NCBI RefSeq assembly: GCF_003663885.1
Contig: NZ_RCCE01000001.1
Location: 806,001 to 870,000 of the forward strand
DNA length: 64,000 bases
Source: Litoreibacter meonggei
Lineage (GTDB): Bacteria; Pseudomonadota; Alphaproteobacteria; Rhodobacterales; Rhodobacteraceae
Reading direction: 5' to 3'
Below the pieces are notes generated by a model. It was not told the DNA's origin. It was given only the letters and a program-made list of their open reading frames with translations, and did not search any database. This document shows positions 49,031-59,284 of this stretch, one piece after another. Made by a program: the position numbers and the translations under genes. Every line of letters begins with the position of its first letter. The stretch's first letter is position 1.

Positions 49031-49941
49031 TTGGCGTTCCGCCCGAAGTTCGGCATGTCGGTATCCTGCCCCGCGTCAATAATGCCGCGACGCACGGCGC
49101 GTGTGCGGGTGAAATAGTCGTGCAGATGGTCGCCGTCGCCCGTGCGAATGGCGCGCTGCAACGCGAACAATTCCTCGGTAAAGCGGCCAAGGATTTCCAA
49201 CGTCGCCTCTTTGTTGGATAAGAACACATCACGCCACATCGTCGGGTCCGACGCTGCGATCCGCGTGAAATCACGGAAACCGGCGGCGGAGTATTTCACC
49301 ACCTCGCTATCGGTGACGCGCTGCAAATCATCGGCGACGCCAACCATCGTGTAGGCAATCAAATGCGGCGTATGGGACGTCACGGCCAGCACCAAATCAT
49401 GGTGCGGCGCATCCATCTCATCGACATTCGCCCCCATCCCGTTCCACAAGGATTTGTAGCGGGCAAGGACATCAGGATCGGTCCCCTCCAACGGGGTGAA
49501 CAGGCACCACAGGTTATCAAACAACTCGGCAAAGCCAGAACGAGGTCCGGATTGTTCCGTCCCCGCCAACGGGTGCGCAGGAATGAAATGCACACCTTCG
49601 GGCAAATGTGGCGCGACAGCTTCGATCACCGCGACCTTGGTGGAGCCGACATCTGACACCAACGCCCCCTGCTTCAACGCAGGCGCAACTTCTGCAGCGA
49701 CAGCCCCCATCGCCCCAACCGGCACGCAAAGCATCACCAGATCGGCGCCCTCGACGGCTTCCGCAGCGCTGTCCACCACTCTGTCGCAGAGACCAATTTC
49801 GCGCGCCACATCGCGGGTCTCGGCGGAGCGGGCGTAGCCCACGACCTCCCCAGCCAAACCGGCGCGTTTGATGGCATGAAACATTGATCCCGCAATCAGC
49901 CCCAGCCCGATCAGGGCCACGCGGTCGTACAGTTGTGCCAT
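49027..49941 (-). CDS. tyrC: Prephenate/arogenate dehydrogenase
   Basis: NAD(P)-dependent enzyme of tyrosine synthesis. In 304 residues the Rossmann motif VALIGLGLIAGSMFHA begins at residue 8; FIPAHPLAGTEQSGP is the catalytic region with the conserved histidine, and SHTPHLIAYTMV follows. Cyclohexadienyl dehydrogenases are hard to split by cofactor; the exact substrate is unsure. It starts directly after the hisC stop and overlaps the extensin-like gene. Confidence 0.92.
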   Translation of the reverse strand: MAQLYDRVALIGLGLIAGSMFHAIKRAGLAGEVVGYARSAETRDVAREIGLCDRVVDSAAEAVEGADLVMLCVPVGAMGAVAAEVAPALKQGALVSDVGSTKVAVIEAVAPHLPEGVHFIPAHPLAGTEQSGPRSGFAELFDNLWCLFTPLEGTDPDVLARYKSLWNGMGANVDEMDAPHHDLVLAVTSHTPHLIAYTMVGVADDLQRVTDSEVVKYSAAGFRDFTRIAASDPTMWRDVFLSNKEATLEILGRFTEELFALQRAIRTGDGDHLHDYFTRTRAVRRGIIDAGQDTDMPNFGRNAK

Positions 49942-51012
49942 TCAGAGCACCTCCTTGATGGCCGCGACAACCCGCTTGCAGGCGGCTTCCGTCCCGACAG
50001 TAATGCGCAGGCAACTCGGCAGGCCGTAGCCTGCCACCAACCGCACGATCAGCCCTTTGGTTTTCAGGTGGGCGTCCACGGACTCGGCCTTGGCCTGATC
50101 CTCGAACCGCGCCAGCACGAAATTCGCTTCGGACGGGTCAACGGCAACGCCCATCGCGTCCAGCTGTGCAGTCATCCAGTCGCGCATCCGCGCGTTCTCA
50201 ACGCGGCACCACTCGGTGTACCCCACATCGCGCATCGCCATCTCGGCGGCTTTCAACGCGGGCACGCTCAGGTTGAACGGTCCGCGCACGCGGTTCAGCG
50301 TGTCGATGATCTCTTGCGGGCCATAGCCATAGCCGATGCGCAACCCGCCAAGCCCGTATATTTTCGAAAAGGTCCGCGTCATGAACACGTTGTCCCGTGC
50401 GTCGATCACCGCCTTTCCCGCGTCAAAGCCGTCGACAAATTCCGCGTAAGCCCCGTCCAGCACCAGCAGGCAGCCCTCCGGTAAGCCATCCGCCAATCGC
50501 GCGACTTCTGCCTCGTCGATCATCGTGCCGGTCGGGTTGTTCGGGTTTGCGATAAACACCAGCTTCGTGTGCTCCGTCACCGCCGCCAGCAATTTATCAA
50601 CATCCGTGCGCCGCTCGGTTTCCGGCGCGACCACGGGCGTGGCCCCCGCCGCCAGTGCGGAAATGCGGTACATGGAGAAACCGTGTTCGGTGTAGAGGAC
50701 TTCATCCCCCGGCCCTGCAAAGGCGTAGCACAGGAACGAGATGATCTCGTCCGAGCCAACGCCGCAAGTGATCCGCGCAGGGTCCATTCCCTGCACCTCG
50801 CCGATCGCTTCGCGCAGTTCAGCGTGGTCGGTAGACGGGTACAAATGCAGCTCGCCCGACGCTTGCCGGAACGCATCCAAAGCACGCTTCGAAGGCCCGT
50901 GGGGATTCTCGTTCGAAGACAGCTTCACCACCTCGGTGACGCCCTCGATTTTCGAGGCCCCCGACTGGTATAGCTCGATCTCCATGATCCCCGGCTGCGG
51001 CGTGATCGTCAT
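49942..51012 (-). CDS. hisC: Histidinol-phosphate/aromatic aminotransferase
   Basis: PLP aminotransferase of fold type I, 356 residues. The PLP lysine lies in [16 protein letters not shown], with [10 protein letters not shown] and [17 protein letters not shown] as family blocks. Its position next to tyrC suggests that it can also use aromatic keto acids. The start is the ATG at 51012; the TTG five codons earlier is a weaker choice. Confidence 0.93.
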   Translation of the reverse strand: MTITPQPGIMEIELYQSGASKIEGVTEVVKLSSNENPHGPSKRALDAFRQASGELHLYPSTDHAELREAIGEVQGMDPARITCGVGSDEIISFLCYAFAGPGDEVLYTEHGFSMYRISALAAGATPVVAPETERRTDVDKLLAAVTEHTKLVFIANPNNPTGTMIDEAEVARLADGLPEGCLLVLDGAYAEFVDGFDAGKAVIDARDNVFMTRTFSKIYGLGGLRIGYGYGPQEIIDTLNRVRGPFNLSVPALKAAEMAMRDVGYTEWCRVENARMRDWMTAQLDAMGVAVDPSEANFVLARFEDQAKAESVDAHLKTKGLIVRLVAGYGLPSCLRITVGTEAACKRVVAAIKEVL

Positions 51013-51046
51013 GTCAGTTGTCCCCAAAGTTCCGCCCGTTTTAACC

Positions 51047-51060
51047 AGCCCGAACGGGCT
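51047..51060 (-). other. Short hairpin after priA
   Basis: AGCCC, GAAC, GGGCT: a 5-bp stem starting 14 nt after the priA stop, upstream of hisC on the same strand. No T-tract. Listed because it follows the same pattern as the other post-stop hairpins. Confidence 0.3.
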
Positions 51061-51074
51061 TGGAAAGGACCGCT

Positions 51075-53252
51075 TTAAAAGAAGCTTTGGGGGTCGATAT
51101 CAATCTGCAATCGCAGGTCACCTTTAAGCCGCACAGGCCGGATCCATTCCGACAATGCGCTTTGCAAGGCCACGCCCTTGGGCGCCTTCACCAGTAACCG
51201 CACGCGGTGCCGTCCGCGTATCCGCGCGATGGGGGCAGGTGCAGGGCCGTAGACTTGCGCACCCACGCGCTTCAACGCCCCGTCATTGCGCGCCAACGCG
51301 TTGCCCAAATCGAACACCGGCCCGACTTCCGGCCCTGACAGGATCACCCCTGCCATGCGCCCGTAAGGCGGCATCCCCGCTTGTTCCCGTTCCGCCGCTT
51401 CGGCGCGCCAGAATGCTTCCTCGTCGCCGTTCAGGATCGAGGTGATCACCGGATGCTCCGGCTGGAAGGTCTGCAGCAACGCCACCCCGCGCTTTTCCGC
51501 GCGTCCGGCCCGCCCTGCCACTTGGCGCATAAGCTGGAAAGTCTTTTCCGCGGCCCGCAGGTCGGAGCCTTGCAAGCCAAGGTCCGCGTCAATCACGCCC
51601 ACCAGCGTCAGATGCGGGAAGTTGTGCCCCTTTGCCACCAGTTGCGTGCCGATAATGATATCGGCCCCACCTTCGGCAATATCCTCGATATGCGCCTTCA
51701 ACTCGCGTGAGGTGCCGTAAAGATCCGACGACAGCACCACCACACGCGCGTTAGGAAACAGCTCTGCCAACTCCTCCCCCATCCGCTCCACGCCGGGGCC
51801 GATGGGGGCCAACCGATCCTCCGCCTCGCAGGACGGACAGGCGGTCGGCATCGGTTTCGTCTCGCCGCATTGGTGGCACATCAGGCGTTTCAAAAACCTA
51901 TGCTCTACCATCCGCGCGTCGCAATGTTCACACACGATCTGATGCCCGCACGCCCGACACAACGTCATCGGCGCGTAGCCTCGGCGGTTCAGGAACACCA
52001 GCGACTGCTCGCCCAACTCGATCCGCTTGGCGATCTCGCGCTGCAAGGTCGGCGACACCCAGCGCGATCCGGGCAGGTCTTCGCGCCGCATGTCGATCGC
52101 GCGCATCTCCGGCAGGACGGCATCGCCAAACCGCGACGTCAGCTCGACCCGCGCGTATTTGCCAGCCTCCGCGTTGGCCCAAGTTTCCAGCGACGGCGTG
52201 GCCGAGGCCAGCACCACTTGTGCCCCGCATAAGGATGCCCGCAAAACCGTCATGTCGCGTGCATTGTAGAGCACACCGTCTTCTTGTTTGTAGGAGCTGT
52301 CATGCTCCTCATCCACGACAATCAAGCCAAGGTCGCGATAGGGCAAAAACAGCGCGGAGCGCGCGCCGACAATCAATTCCGCCCCGCCATCCGCGACCAT
52401 GCGCCAGACGCGGCGGCGCTCGGTCATGGTCACGCCCGAATGCCATTCCGCAGGCCGTGCGCCGAAGCGTTCCTCCACGCGGGTCAGGAATTCCGAGGTC
52501 AGGGCAATTTCCGGCAGCAGCACCAAGGCCTGCCGCCCACGACGCAGGCACGCCGCCACTGCTTCCAGATAAACTTCTGTTTTACCCGACCCTGTCACGC
52601 CTTTGAGCAATGTCGTCGAATAACCGTCACGGTCCAAAGCGGCGACCGCAGCCGCCTGATCTTCGGTCAACTCCTTACTGGGGCGCGACGGGTCAAGCTT
52701 CATGAAGGGCAAATCGCGCGGGCTGTCTTCCTCGCGCACCGCGCCTTGCGCGGCCAAGCCTTTAACGACAGACGTCCCAACACCCGCCTGCTCGGCCAGC
52801 TCTTTCAACGTGAACGACAACCCGCCGAACTCTTCCAGCACCGCCAGTACTTTTTCGCGGGCGGGGGTCATGCGGTCGACCTCGCCTGAGCCCATGCGGA
52901 ATACTTTGCGCATCGCGGGCGGGTCGCCCAGTCCCGGCGAGCGTGTCGCTAGCCGGACCATCGCGTGCAGAGGCGTCAGCGTGTACAACCCCGCGCGGGT
53001 CAGAAATTCCTTCATCTCGTCGCGCATGGGCGGCACGTCCAGCACCCGTATGACCGAGCGGGTTTTGGCGTAATCGAAATCCCCCTTGCCCGGCCCCCAA
53101 ACGACACCAAGCACTTTGCGCGGGCCAAGCGGCACCTCGACGAAAGCGCCCAGATGGCAACCACCTTCGGGCGCTTTGTAGTCCAGCATGCGGTCCAGAG
53201 GCTGGGTGGTCACGACCCCCACCAAATCGCCTTCATGGAAAAACCCGCTCAC
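51075..53252 (-). CDS. priA: Primosomal protein N' (PriA helicase)
   Basis: Replication-restart helicase, 725 residues. Walker [19 protein letters not shown], Walker [14 protein letters not shown], and zinc cysteines in [13 protein letters not shown] and CHQCGETK are present; the N-terminal 3'-DNA-binding domain begins [19 protein letters not shown]. The start is the GTG at 53252 with AAAGGG 5 nt upstream; a GTG nine codons earlier is possible. It is divergent from the transaldolase gene. Confidence 0.95.
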   Translation of the reverse strand: MSGFFHEGDLVGVVTTQPLDRMLDYKAPEGGCHLGAFVEVPLGPRKVLGVVWGPGKGDFDYAKTRSVIRVLDVPPMRDEMKEFLTRAGLYTLTPLHAMVRLATRSPGLGDPPAMRKVFRMGSGEVDRMTPAREKVLAVLEEFGGLSFTLKELAEQAGVGTSVVKGLAAQGAVREEDSPRDLPFMKLDPSRPSKELTEDQAAAVAALDRDGYSTTLLKGVTGSGKTEVYLEAVAACLRRGRQALVLLPEIALTSEFLTRVEERFGARPAEWHSGVTMTERRRVWRMVADGGAELIVGARSALFLPYRDLGLIVVDEEHDSSYKQEDGVLYNARDMTVLRASLCGAQVVLASATPSLETWANAEAGKYARVELTSRFGDAVLPEMRAIDMRREDLPGSRWVSPTLQREIAKRIELGEQSLVFLNRRGYAPMTLCRACGHQIVCEHCDARMVEHRFLKRLMCHQCGETKPMPTACPSCEAEDRLAPIGPGVERMGEELAELFPNARVVVLSSDLYGTSRELKAHIEDIAEGGADIIIGTQLVAKGHNFPHLTLVGVIDADLGLQGSDLRAAEKTFQLMRQVAGRAGRAEKRGVALLQTFQPEHPVITSILNGDEEAFWRAEAAEREQAGMPPYGRMAGVILSGPEVGPVFDLGNALARNDGALKRVGAQVYGPAPAPIARIRGRHRVRLLVKAPKGVALQSALSEWIRPVRLKGDLRLQIDIDPQSFF

Positions 53253-53339
53253 GACTGCCCTTTCACCGTTTGCCCTCACCTACAGAACTGAGGTAAAGCC
53301 ACACTTAACCAGAGCAACCGCCCACTGAAAGGTATTCCC

Positions 53340-53993
53340 ATGAAATTCTTCGTAGACACCGCCGAAATCGACGACATCAAAGAACTGAACGCCTTGGGCA
53401 TCGTGGACGGGGTCACCACCAACCCGTCGTTGATCGCGAAATCCGGCCGTGATATTCTGGAAGTCACCAAGGAAATTTGCTCGATTGTTGATGGCCCCGT
53501 TTCCGCAGAAGTGGTTGCGCTGAACGCCGACGACATGATCGCCGAGGGGCGCAAGCTGGCCAAGATCGCGGACAACATTGCCGTGAAAGTGCCATTGACA
53601 TGGGACGGGCTGAAAGCCTGTAACGTGCTGACGAACGAAGGCCACATGGTCAACGTCACGCTCTGCTTCTCGGCCAACCAAGCCCTGCTGGCCGCCAAAG
53701 TCGGCGCGACCTTCATCTCGCCCTTCATCGGTCGCCTCGATGACCTGAACCTCGACGGCATGGAGCTGATCGCGGACATCCGCAACATCTACGACAACTA
53801 CGGCTTCGAGACGCAGATCCTTGCCGCCTCCATCCGTTCCGCCAACCACATGTCGGACTGCGCAGCCGTTGGCGCGGACGTGGCCACCGCGCCTCCGGGC
53901 GTGATCAAGAAAATGGCAGATCATGTGCTGACTGAAAAAGGCCTGGAAGGCTTTATGAAAGACGTCGCCAAGGCGAACATCAAAATCGTCTAA
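53340..53993 (+). CDS. fsa: Transaldolase / fructose-6-phosphate aldolase family protein
   Basis: A 217-residue small class I aldolase. It begins [20 protein letters not shown], with [13 protein letters not shown], and the Schiff-base lysine in [12 protein letters not shown] (Lys83). Short enzymes of this subfamily work either as transaldolases or as Fsa; the sequence alone does not decide. An intrinsic terminator follows. Confidence 0.92.
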   Translation: MKFFVDTAEIDDIKELNALGIVDGVTTNPSLIAKSGRDILEVTKEICSIVDGPVSAEVVALNADDMIAEGRKLAKIADNIAVKVPLTWDGLKACNVLTNEGHMVNVTLCFSANQALLAAKVGATFISPFIGRLDDLNLDGMELIADIRNIYDNYGFETQILAASIRSANHMSDCAAVGADVATAPPGVIKKMADHVLTEKGLEGFMKDVAKANIKIV

Positions 53994-54015
53994 ACGCCAC
54001 CGAAATCCTATGCTA

Positions 54016-54055
54016 AAAGGCCGTGTGTTCACCCCGAACACGCGGCCTTTCCTTT
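54016..54055 (+). terminator. Rho-independent terminator after the transaldolase gene
   Basis: AAAGGCCGTGTGTTC and GAACACGCGGCCTTT form a 15-bp stem with one G-U pair and a 5-nt loop, followed by CCTTT. It lies about 22 nt after the stop. Its 3' edge is close to the next gene's ribosome site (TAGGAG). Confidence 0.85.
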
Positions 54056-54065
54056 AGGAGCATTT

Positions 54066-55022
54066 ATGAGCGGACTACTTGCACTACTCGACGACGTCGC
54101 GGGCATCGCCAAAGTCGCGGCGGCCTCGGTTGACGATGTCATGGGGCAAGCCGCCAAGGCGGGGGCCAAAGCCGCCGGTGCGTTGATCGACGATGCGGCG
54201 GTGACGCCCAAGTATCTGCACGGTTTCGAGGCGTCACGCGAACTGCCCCTTGTCTGGCGCATCGCCAAGGGATCGCTGAAGAACAAGCTGCTCTACCTGC
54301 TGCCCATCGGGTTGCTGTTATCGAACTTTGCCCCGTGGTCGATCACGCCGCTGCTTATGCTGGGCGGTGGGTATTTGTGTTTCGAGGGTGCCGAGAAGAT
54401 CGCCCACCTGTTCACCCATGACGATCACCACGCGGACCAACCCGAAAACCTGCCGGAAGACCCAGCTCATCTGGAGGAAGAAAAAGCCGCCGGAGCGATC
54501 AAGACCGATTTCATCCTGTCCGCCGAGATCATGACAATCGCGCTGGCCGAAATTCCGCCAAGCTCGCTGGTCATGGAGGCCGCAACCCTGTTTACCGTCG
54601 CTGTCGGCATTACTGCGTTGGTCTACGGGTCCGTGGGGTTGATCGTTAAGGCCGACGATATCGGCCTGACCATGGCGGAGCGCGGACGCCTCTCGGCAAC
54701 CCGCTCTCTGGGGCGCGGTATCGTAAAGGCTATGCCGGGCTTCCTGCAAATGCTGCTTGTCGTGGGCACCGCCGCGATGCTTTGGGTCGGCGGTTCCATC
54801 GTGATCCACGGTTTGGACAGCCTCGGGTTCAGTTGGCCCGAGCATATAATCCACGACATTTCCTACGCTGCCGCCGATACTGTTGGTGCCGCCAAAGGTG
54901 CGGTGCAATGGATCACCAAAGCCGCGGTGGATGGCGTTTTCGGCCTTGCGCTTGGTTTGGTGCTGATCCCCATCGCAACCAAAATTCTGATCCCGACTTG
55001 GGGGGCCATACGCGGGAAATAA
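54066..55022 (+). CDS. DUF808 (YedI-like) inner-membrane protein
   Basis: A 318-residue polytopic membrane protein of the DUF808 family. It begins SGLLALLDDVAGIAKVAAAS, with VTPKYLHGFEASRELPLVWRIA and KTDFILSAEIMTIALAEIP as family signatures and about six helices. The function is unknown. GGAG precedes the ATG. Confidence 0.88.
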   Translation: MSGLLALLDDVAGIAKVAAASVDDVMGQAAKAGAKAAGALIDDAAVTPKYLHGFEASRELPLVWRIAKGSLKNKLLYLLPIGLLLSNFAPWSITPLLMLGGGYLCFEGAEKIAHLFTHDDHHADQPENLPEDPAHLEEEKAAGAIKTDFILSAEIMTIALAEIPPSSLVMEAATLFTVAVGITALVYGSVGLIVKADDIGLTMAERGRLSATRSLGRGIVKAMPGFLQMLLVVGTAAMLWVGGSIVIHGLDSLGFSWPEHIIHDISYAAADTVGAAKGAVQWITKAAVDGVFGLALGLVLIPIATKILIPTWGAIRGK

Positions 55023-55077
55023 CCGTTAGGTGCTTTGCCGCTGGACCATGCCTGCGCCCTGCCCTAGCGTCGCCCGA

Positions 55078-56025
55078 ATGAAGCTCTCTCCCACGACCCT
55101 TGGCCCGCTGTTTGCCGCCATCGCTGTGACGCTGTTCTCGTTGAACGACGTCACTATGAAGTTCCTGTCGGGCGGCTATGCGCTGCATCAGATCGTGCTG
55201 ATCCGCTCGATCGTCGGCATGGCTGTGGTGATGCTGTTCATGGTGCCGTTTCAAGGTGGATTTGCGGCGATCAAAACACAACGCATCGGGGCGCAGATGG
55301 CGCGCGCGGGCATGGTATTCTTCGCTAACATGACGTTCTTTCTGGGGCTTGCCGCCCTGCCACTCGCCGATGCCGTGGCGCTGTTCTTCGTGTCGCCCTT
55401 CGTCATCACCATCTTCTCAGTGTTGTTCTTGGGCGAAACCGTCGGCGCCCGCAGGTGGGGCGCTGTCGCCTTTGGCTTGATCGGCGTGCTCATCATTCTG
55501 CGGCCGGGCACCTCTGCCTTCCAACCCGCGTCGCTGCTGCCCATCGCTGCCGCTTTTGGCTACGGCGGCCTGCACATCATGACGCGGTACCTGCGCAATA
55601 CCGAGACCACAGTCTCCATGGTGTTCTATATCCAGCTGATGTTCATCCTCGCCACCTGTGCCTTGGGTCTGCTCATGGGGGACGGCAAGTTCGCCACGAC
55701 GGATAACGCCTCGCTGGAATTCCTGTTCCGCCCATGGGTCTGGCCCGAGCCAAGCGACCTGCCTTACATCCTGATCCTTGGCCTGTTCGCATCGGTCGGT
55801 GGCTACTTCATCTCGCTGGCCTACCGCATGGGCGAGGCGGCCCTGGTCGCGCCGTTTGAATATCTTGCCCTGCCGCTATCAATCGTTCTTGGGATGCTGA
55901 TTTTCGACGAATGGCCGGACACTGTGGCATGGATAGGCATCGCCCTGATCCTCGGCTCCGGCCTTTACACAGTCTGGCGCGAAAATCAGCTCGCCAAGCG
56001 GCAAACGCCTAAACGTCAGGGCTAG
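55078..56025 (+). CDS. EamA/DMT family transporter
   Basis: A 315-residue protein with ten hydrophobic helices. Helix one reads TLGPLFAAIAVTLFSLNDVTMKFL, repeat two starts near LPIAAAFGYGGLHIMTRYL, and AALVAPFEYLALPLSIVLGMLIFDEWPD is the classic EamA end motif. The ATG at 55078 gives MKLSPTTLG; no strong ribosome site is seen, and an earlier ATG is possible. The substrate is unknown. Confidence 0.86.
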   Translation: MKLSPTTLGPLFAAIAVTLFSLNDVTMKFLSGGYALHQIVLIRSIVGMAVVMLFMVPFQGGFAAIKTQRIGAQMARAGMVFFANMTFFLGLAALPLADAVALFFVSPFVITIFSVLFLGETVGARRWGAVAFGLIGVLIILRPGTSAFQPASLLPIAAAFGYGGLHIMTRYLRNTETTVSMVFYIQLMFILATCALGLLMGDGKFATTDNASLEFLFRPWVWPEPSDLPYILILGLFASVGGYFISLAYRMGEAALVAPFEYLALPLSIVLGMLIFDEWPDTVAWIGIALILGSGLYTVWRENQLAKRQTPKRQG

Positions 56026-56143
56026 TAGGCACTGGGTGATTCAGATTTGTGACACCACACGCTTCGCGCAATCTGAGCGTGGAAAAAGCGCGGTCCTTGG
56101 TCTATAGTTCCGCAAAACAAAGCCATAATCAAAGGCAACGAGC

Positions 56144-56845
56144 ATGATAAAGCAGGCCGAAGTGCTGGACGCGCTGCGCACCAAAATACTAACCGACCCA
56201 GAGGTTATTCTGGAAGATCAAGACCTTATGCGGGCCTTGATCGATGCGAACGAACGGTCTCTGGGCGGGAACATCGTGGACCTGCGTGGAGTCGCGATGG
56301 AGCGTCTTGAAAGCCGTCTTGACCGGCTAGAAGACACCCATCGTTCGGTGATTGCCGCCGCCTACGAAAATCTGGCTGGCACCAATCTCATTCACAACGC
56401 CATTTTGAAGGTTTTGGAGCCGACAGACTTCCCTTCCTTCCTAACCGCCTTGTCTGGCGACCTACTGGAATCCCTTCGAGTTTCGCGCCTGCGTTTGATC
56501 CTCGAGTCCAAAGAGCATGACAGCCCGTCCATCGGGTTTGAGGACGTCTTGTCTATCGTGGAGCCCGGCGTAGTCGATCACTACATCACCGCAGGTCGCG
56601 ACATTCCCGTGCGTCCTGTCAGCTTGCGTCAAGTCTCGCCCGCGTCCGAAGACGTTTACGGCGATAACGCCTCCTACATCAAATCCGAAGCTCTGCTACG
56701 TCTCGATCTTGGCGAAGGTCGGCTGCCGGGTCTTCTGGTTCTAGGCTCTGAAGACCCACACCAGTTCCGCCCCAATCAAGGAACTGACCTCCTGACATTC
56801 TTCGGCGGAGCCTTCGAGCGGGCGATCAAACGCTGGCTGGCGTAA
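56144..56845 (+). CDS. DUF484 family protein
   Basis: A 233-residue cytoplasmic protein of the DUF484 family, which has a GAF-like C-terminal half. It begins MIKQAEVLDALRTKILTDPEVILED, the region usual in the family, and ends FFGGAFERAIKRWL. In many proteobacteria a DUF484 gene precedes xerC; here the stop overlaps the xerC ATG as TAATG, so the two are coupled. The biochemical role is unknown. Confidence 0.9.
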   Translation: MIKQAEVLDALRTKILTDPEVILEDQDLMRALIDANERSLGGNIVDLRGVAMERLESRLDRLEDTHRSVIAAAYENLAGTNLIHNAILKVLEPTDFPSFLTALSGDLLESLRVSRLRLILESKEHDSPSIGFEDVLSIVEPGVVDHYITAGRDIPVRPVSLRQVSPASEDVYGDNASYIKSEALLRLDLGEGRLPGLLVLGSEDPHQFRPNQGTDLLTFFGGAFERAIKRWLA

Positions 56846-57774
56846 TGCTAATCTCGCCGGCCTGCCGCGACGCTCTGGAAGGTTGGCTTATCCACCGCAA
56901 ATCGCTCGACGGCGTGGCTGCAAACACCATTGAGGCCTATCGCAGTGATGTGTTGGGCTTTCTCAACTTCATTACAGCGCATTTTGGCGACAGTACCGGC
57001 CTGAAACCTCTGGCCCGCGTCAAACCCACCGACATGCGCGCGTGGATGGCTCATGAACGGAAACGCGGTGTTGCCGCGCGGTCGCTCGCCCGTGAACTGT
57101 CCTCGGTCAAAAGCTTTTACCGCTGGCTGGCCGAGCGAGAGGGGTTCGAACCCACCGCAGTCCTCGCCACCCGCTCGCCTAAGTTTCAGAAAAAACTCCC
57201 ACGTCCGCTGGCGGTTGATGCCGCCCGCGCCATGATCGACACCGTTGACACCCAAGCCAACAAAGATTGGATCGCCGCCCGCGATGCCGCTGTCCTGACA
57301 TTGCTTTATGGTTGCGGCCTACGGATATCCGAGGCCTTGGGCCTCACCTTCGCGGACGCTCCACTGCCGGACGTCATACGCATCATCGGTAAAGGCGGCA
57401 AAGAACGCGTTGTGCCTGTCATCGCACCGGCACGGGTCGCCGTGGATCGCTATTTGGCCGCGCAGCCCTTCCCGATGCAACCCGGTGATCCGCTTTTCCG
57501 CGGGGTACGTGGCGGCGCCCTTAGTCCGCGCCAAATCGCCAAAGCAATGGAAAGCGCGCGGATGCAACTCGGCCTGCCCGCAACGGCCACGCCACATGCT
57601 ATGCGCCACTCCTTCGCGACCCACTTGTTGGAAGCCGGCGGCGATTTGCGTGCGATTCAGGAACTGCTCGGTCACGCGTCCCTTTCTACGACCCAAGCCT
57701 ACACCGCCGTCGATACCGCGCGCTTGATGGAAGTCTACGACAACGCCCACCCCAAAGGACGCAAACACGGGTAA
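56845..57774 (+). CDS. xerC: Tyrosine recombinase XerC
   Basis: With XerD it resolves chromosome dimers at dif. In 309 residues the catalytic set is complete: Arg160 (YGCGLRISEAL), His251 and Arg254 (TPHAMRHSFATHL), His277 (LLGHASL) and Tyr286 (TQAYT). The N-terminal SAM-like core-binding domain is present (about 1-100). ATG overlaps the DUF484 stop. No dif-like site is seen nearby. Confidence 0.95.
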   Translation: MLISPACRDALEGWLIHRKSLDGVAANTIEAYRSDVLGFLNFITAHFGDSTGLKPLARVKPTDMRAWMAHERKRGVAARSLARELSSVKSFYRWLAEREGFEPTAVLATRSPKFQKKLPRPLAVDAARAMIDTVDTQANKDWIAARDAAVLTLLYGCGLRISEALGLTFADAPLPDVIRIIGKGGKERVVPVIAPARVAVDRYLAAQPFPMQPGDPLFRGVRGGALSPRQIAKAMESARMQLGLPATATPHAMRHSFATHLLEAGGDLRAIQELLGHASLSTTQAYTAVDTARLMEVYDNAHPKGRKHG

Positions 57775-57848
57775 ACCCTTCAAAGCCTCACGCCATTGTG
57801 TCCAATCGTTTGGAAACTTGTATTGGCAGAACCAGCTCAACCCTGCGA

Positions 57849-57873
57849 CAAACTGTCCAAGTTTTGTTTTTTT
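57849..57873 (+). terminator. Weak AT-rich terminator-like element after xerC
   Basis: AAACT (57850-57854), GTCCA, AGTTT (57860-57864) with one extra C-G pair across a bulge, followed by seven T. The stem is short, but the T-tract is strong. It ends at the ribosome site (GGAG) of the cytochrome gene. Confidence 0.35.
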
Positions 57874-57887
57874 GGAGACACAGTTAC

Positions 57888-58475
57888 ATGACCATCCGCA
57901 CCTTCGTCGCAGCCGCGACCATCGCAACCGCCTTGACGTCGACAGCAGCGAGTGCTGCCGATTGCGCTGTCGACGTTGAAGATCCGTTCGACCTTGAAGC
58001 CGCTCAGATCAATGAAATCTACGACTGCCTCAAAGACGCAATGGCCGAAGGCTACGCAAAGCAAGGTGATGAGATCGCGTCGAACTTCCGGTCGTGGACG
58101 GTCAGCTCCACTCGCCCCGCCGTTGCGGGGCCGCATGGCAACCGCCTGTTGCAGACCTTCGCCAATGACATCGCCGCCGAGCAGTATCTGAAATTCGCCG
58201 AAGAGGGCGTGGTGATGCCAGTCGGGTCCGTGCTCGCAAAAGAATCCATCAAGATTTCAAAGAAGAAAAAGAAGGCCGTCACCGGCCCGCTTTTCATCAT
58301 GACCAAAATGGAGGCTGGCGCGATCCCCGAGACCGCAGACTGGCTTTATGCCGGCATCCAGCCCAATGGCAAAGTGATGAAGATCAAGCAAAGCTTCTGC
58401 CATGATTGCCACGCAAACTACCCTGATCAGGACATGCTCGCCTACCCCCTCGAAGAGGTGCGGGTCGGCAACTAG
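57888..58475 (+). CDS. Cytochrome P460 family protein
   Basis: A 195-residue periplasmic c-type heme protein. A signal peptide (MTIRTFVAAATIATALTSTA..ASA) precedes the mature part; the heme motif CHDCH is at residues 171-175 near the C-terminus, as in cytochrome P460 and cytochrome c'-beta. A lysine-rich stretch (SKKKKK, 124-129) lies ahead of GPLFIMTKMEAG. Such proteins oxidise hydroxylamine or bind NO, but the cross-linking lysine cannot be identified by eye. Confidence 0.85.
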   Translation: MTIRTFVAAATIATALTSTAASAADCAVDVEDPFDLEAAQINEIYDCLKDAMAEGYAKQGDEIASNFRSWTVSSTRPAVAGPHGNRLLQTFANDIAAEQYLKFAEEGVVMPVGSVLAKESIKISKKKKKAVTGPLFIMTKMEAGAIPETADWLYAGIQPNGKVMKIKQSFCHDCHANYPDQDMLAYPLEEVRVGN

Positions 58476-58497
58476 GCCTTAACACACAAACTTTTGG

Positions 58498-58530
58498 AAA
58501 GGCGCGTCCCATCGGGTGCGCCTTTTCTTA
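58498..58530 (+). terminator. Rho-independent terminator of the cytochrome gene
   Basis: AAAGGCGC (58498-58505) and GCGCCTTT (58518-58525) pair perfectly across a 12-nt loop and run into TTCTT. It starts 23 nt after the stop. Confidence 0.82.
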
Positions 58531-58588
58531 TGCGATTTGACCGCTCGTTACACTTTACAATTTACGTCACTTTGGGCCATGAGGGGCC

Positions 58589-59284
58589 ATGACACCTCAG
58601 ATCAAAGCCCTCTCCGTCCATTTTCTGACCGCCACCGGAGCCGTATTCGCCATGTTGGCGATGCTCGCGGCCGTGGAGGAAGAATGGGCATTGATGTTCG
58701 TCTGGTTGGTTGTGGCCTTTGCCGTGGACGGCATCGACGGGCCGATGGCGCGCAAATATGACGTCAAACAATACGCCCCGCAATTTGACGGCGTGCTGCT
58801 TGATCTGATCATTGACTACCTCACCTACGTATTCATCCCCGCTTTCGCGCTATTCCAATCAGGCCTGTTCGAAGGTTGGACAGGCTGGTTTGTCATCATC
58901 GTGATCACCTTCACATCGGCCCTATACTTTGCCGATACACGCATGAAAACTAAGGATAATTCGTTCTCCGGTTTCCCCGGGTGCTGGAACATGGTGGCCC
59001 TTGTTGTCTTCGCCTTACAGCCGAATTTCTGGATCATTCTGGTGTTGGTTACAGTTCTGGCCATTGCCATGTTCTTACCGCTTAAATTCGTCCATCCGGT
59101 TCGCACAGAGCGTTGGCGCGCAGTCACCCTGCCCATGGCCCTCGCGTGGACGTTCTTCGCTGGCTGGGCCGCTTGGGTGGATTTCGACCCGCAAAGCTGG
59201 GCGCATTGGGGACTGATCGTGACCTCCATATACCTGCTTTTTGCGGGCGTAGCGCAGCAGGTTCTGTTCGGCAAAGACGGCTAG
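58589..59284 (+). CDS. pcs: Phosphatidylcholine synthase (CDP-alcohol phosphatidyltransferase)
   Basis: Condenses CDP-diacylglycerol with choline to make phosphatidylcholine directly. It is a 231-residue polytopic membrane protein. The CDP-alcohol motif DG-x2-AR-x8-G-x3-D-x3-D is read from DGIDGPMARKYDVKQYAP and FDGVLLDLIID. Length and the CWNMVALVVFALQPNFW block fit Pcs rather than Pgs or Pss. The stop overlaps ogt by 4 nt. Confidence 0.9.
   Translation: MTPQIKALSVHFLTATGAVFAMLAMLAAVEEEWALMFVWLVVAFAVDGIDGPMARKYDVKQYAPQFDGVLLDLIIDYLTYVFIPAFALFQSGLFEGWTGWFVIIVITFTSALYFADTRMKTKDNSFSGFPGCWNMVALVVFALQPNFWIILVLVTVLAIAMFLPLKFVHPVRTERWRAVTLPMALAWTFFAGWAAWVDFDPQSWAHWGLIVTSIYLLFAGVAQQVLFGKDG

Noticed and set aside
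57142-57153. GGGTTCGAACCC as a tRNA T-loop
   Set aside because: It lies inside xerC in frame (EGFEPTAV), and no cloverleaf can be drawn around it.
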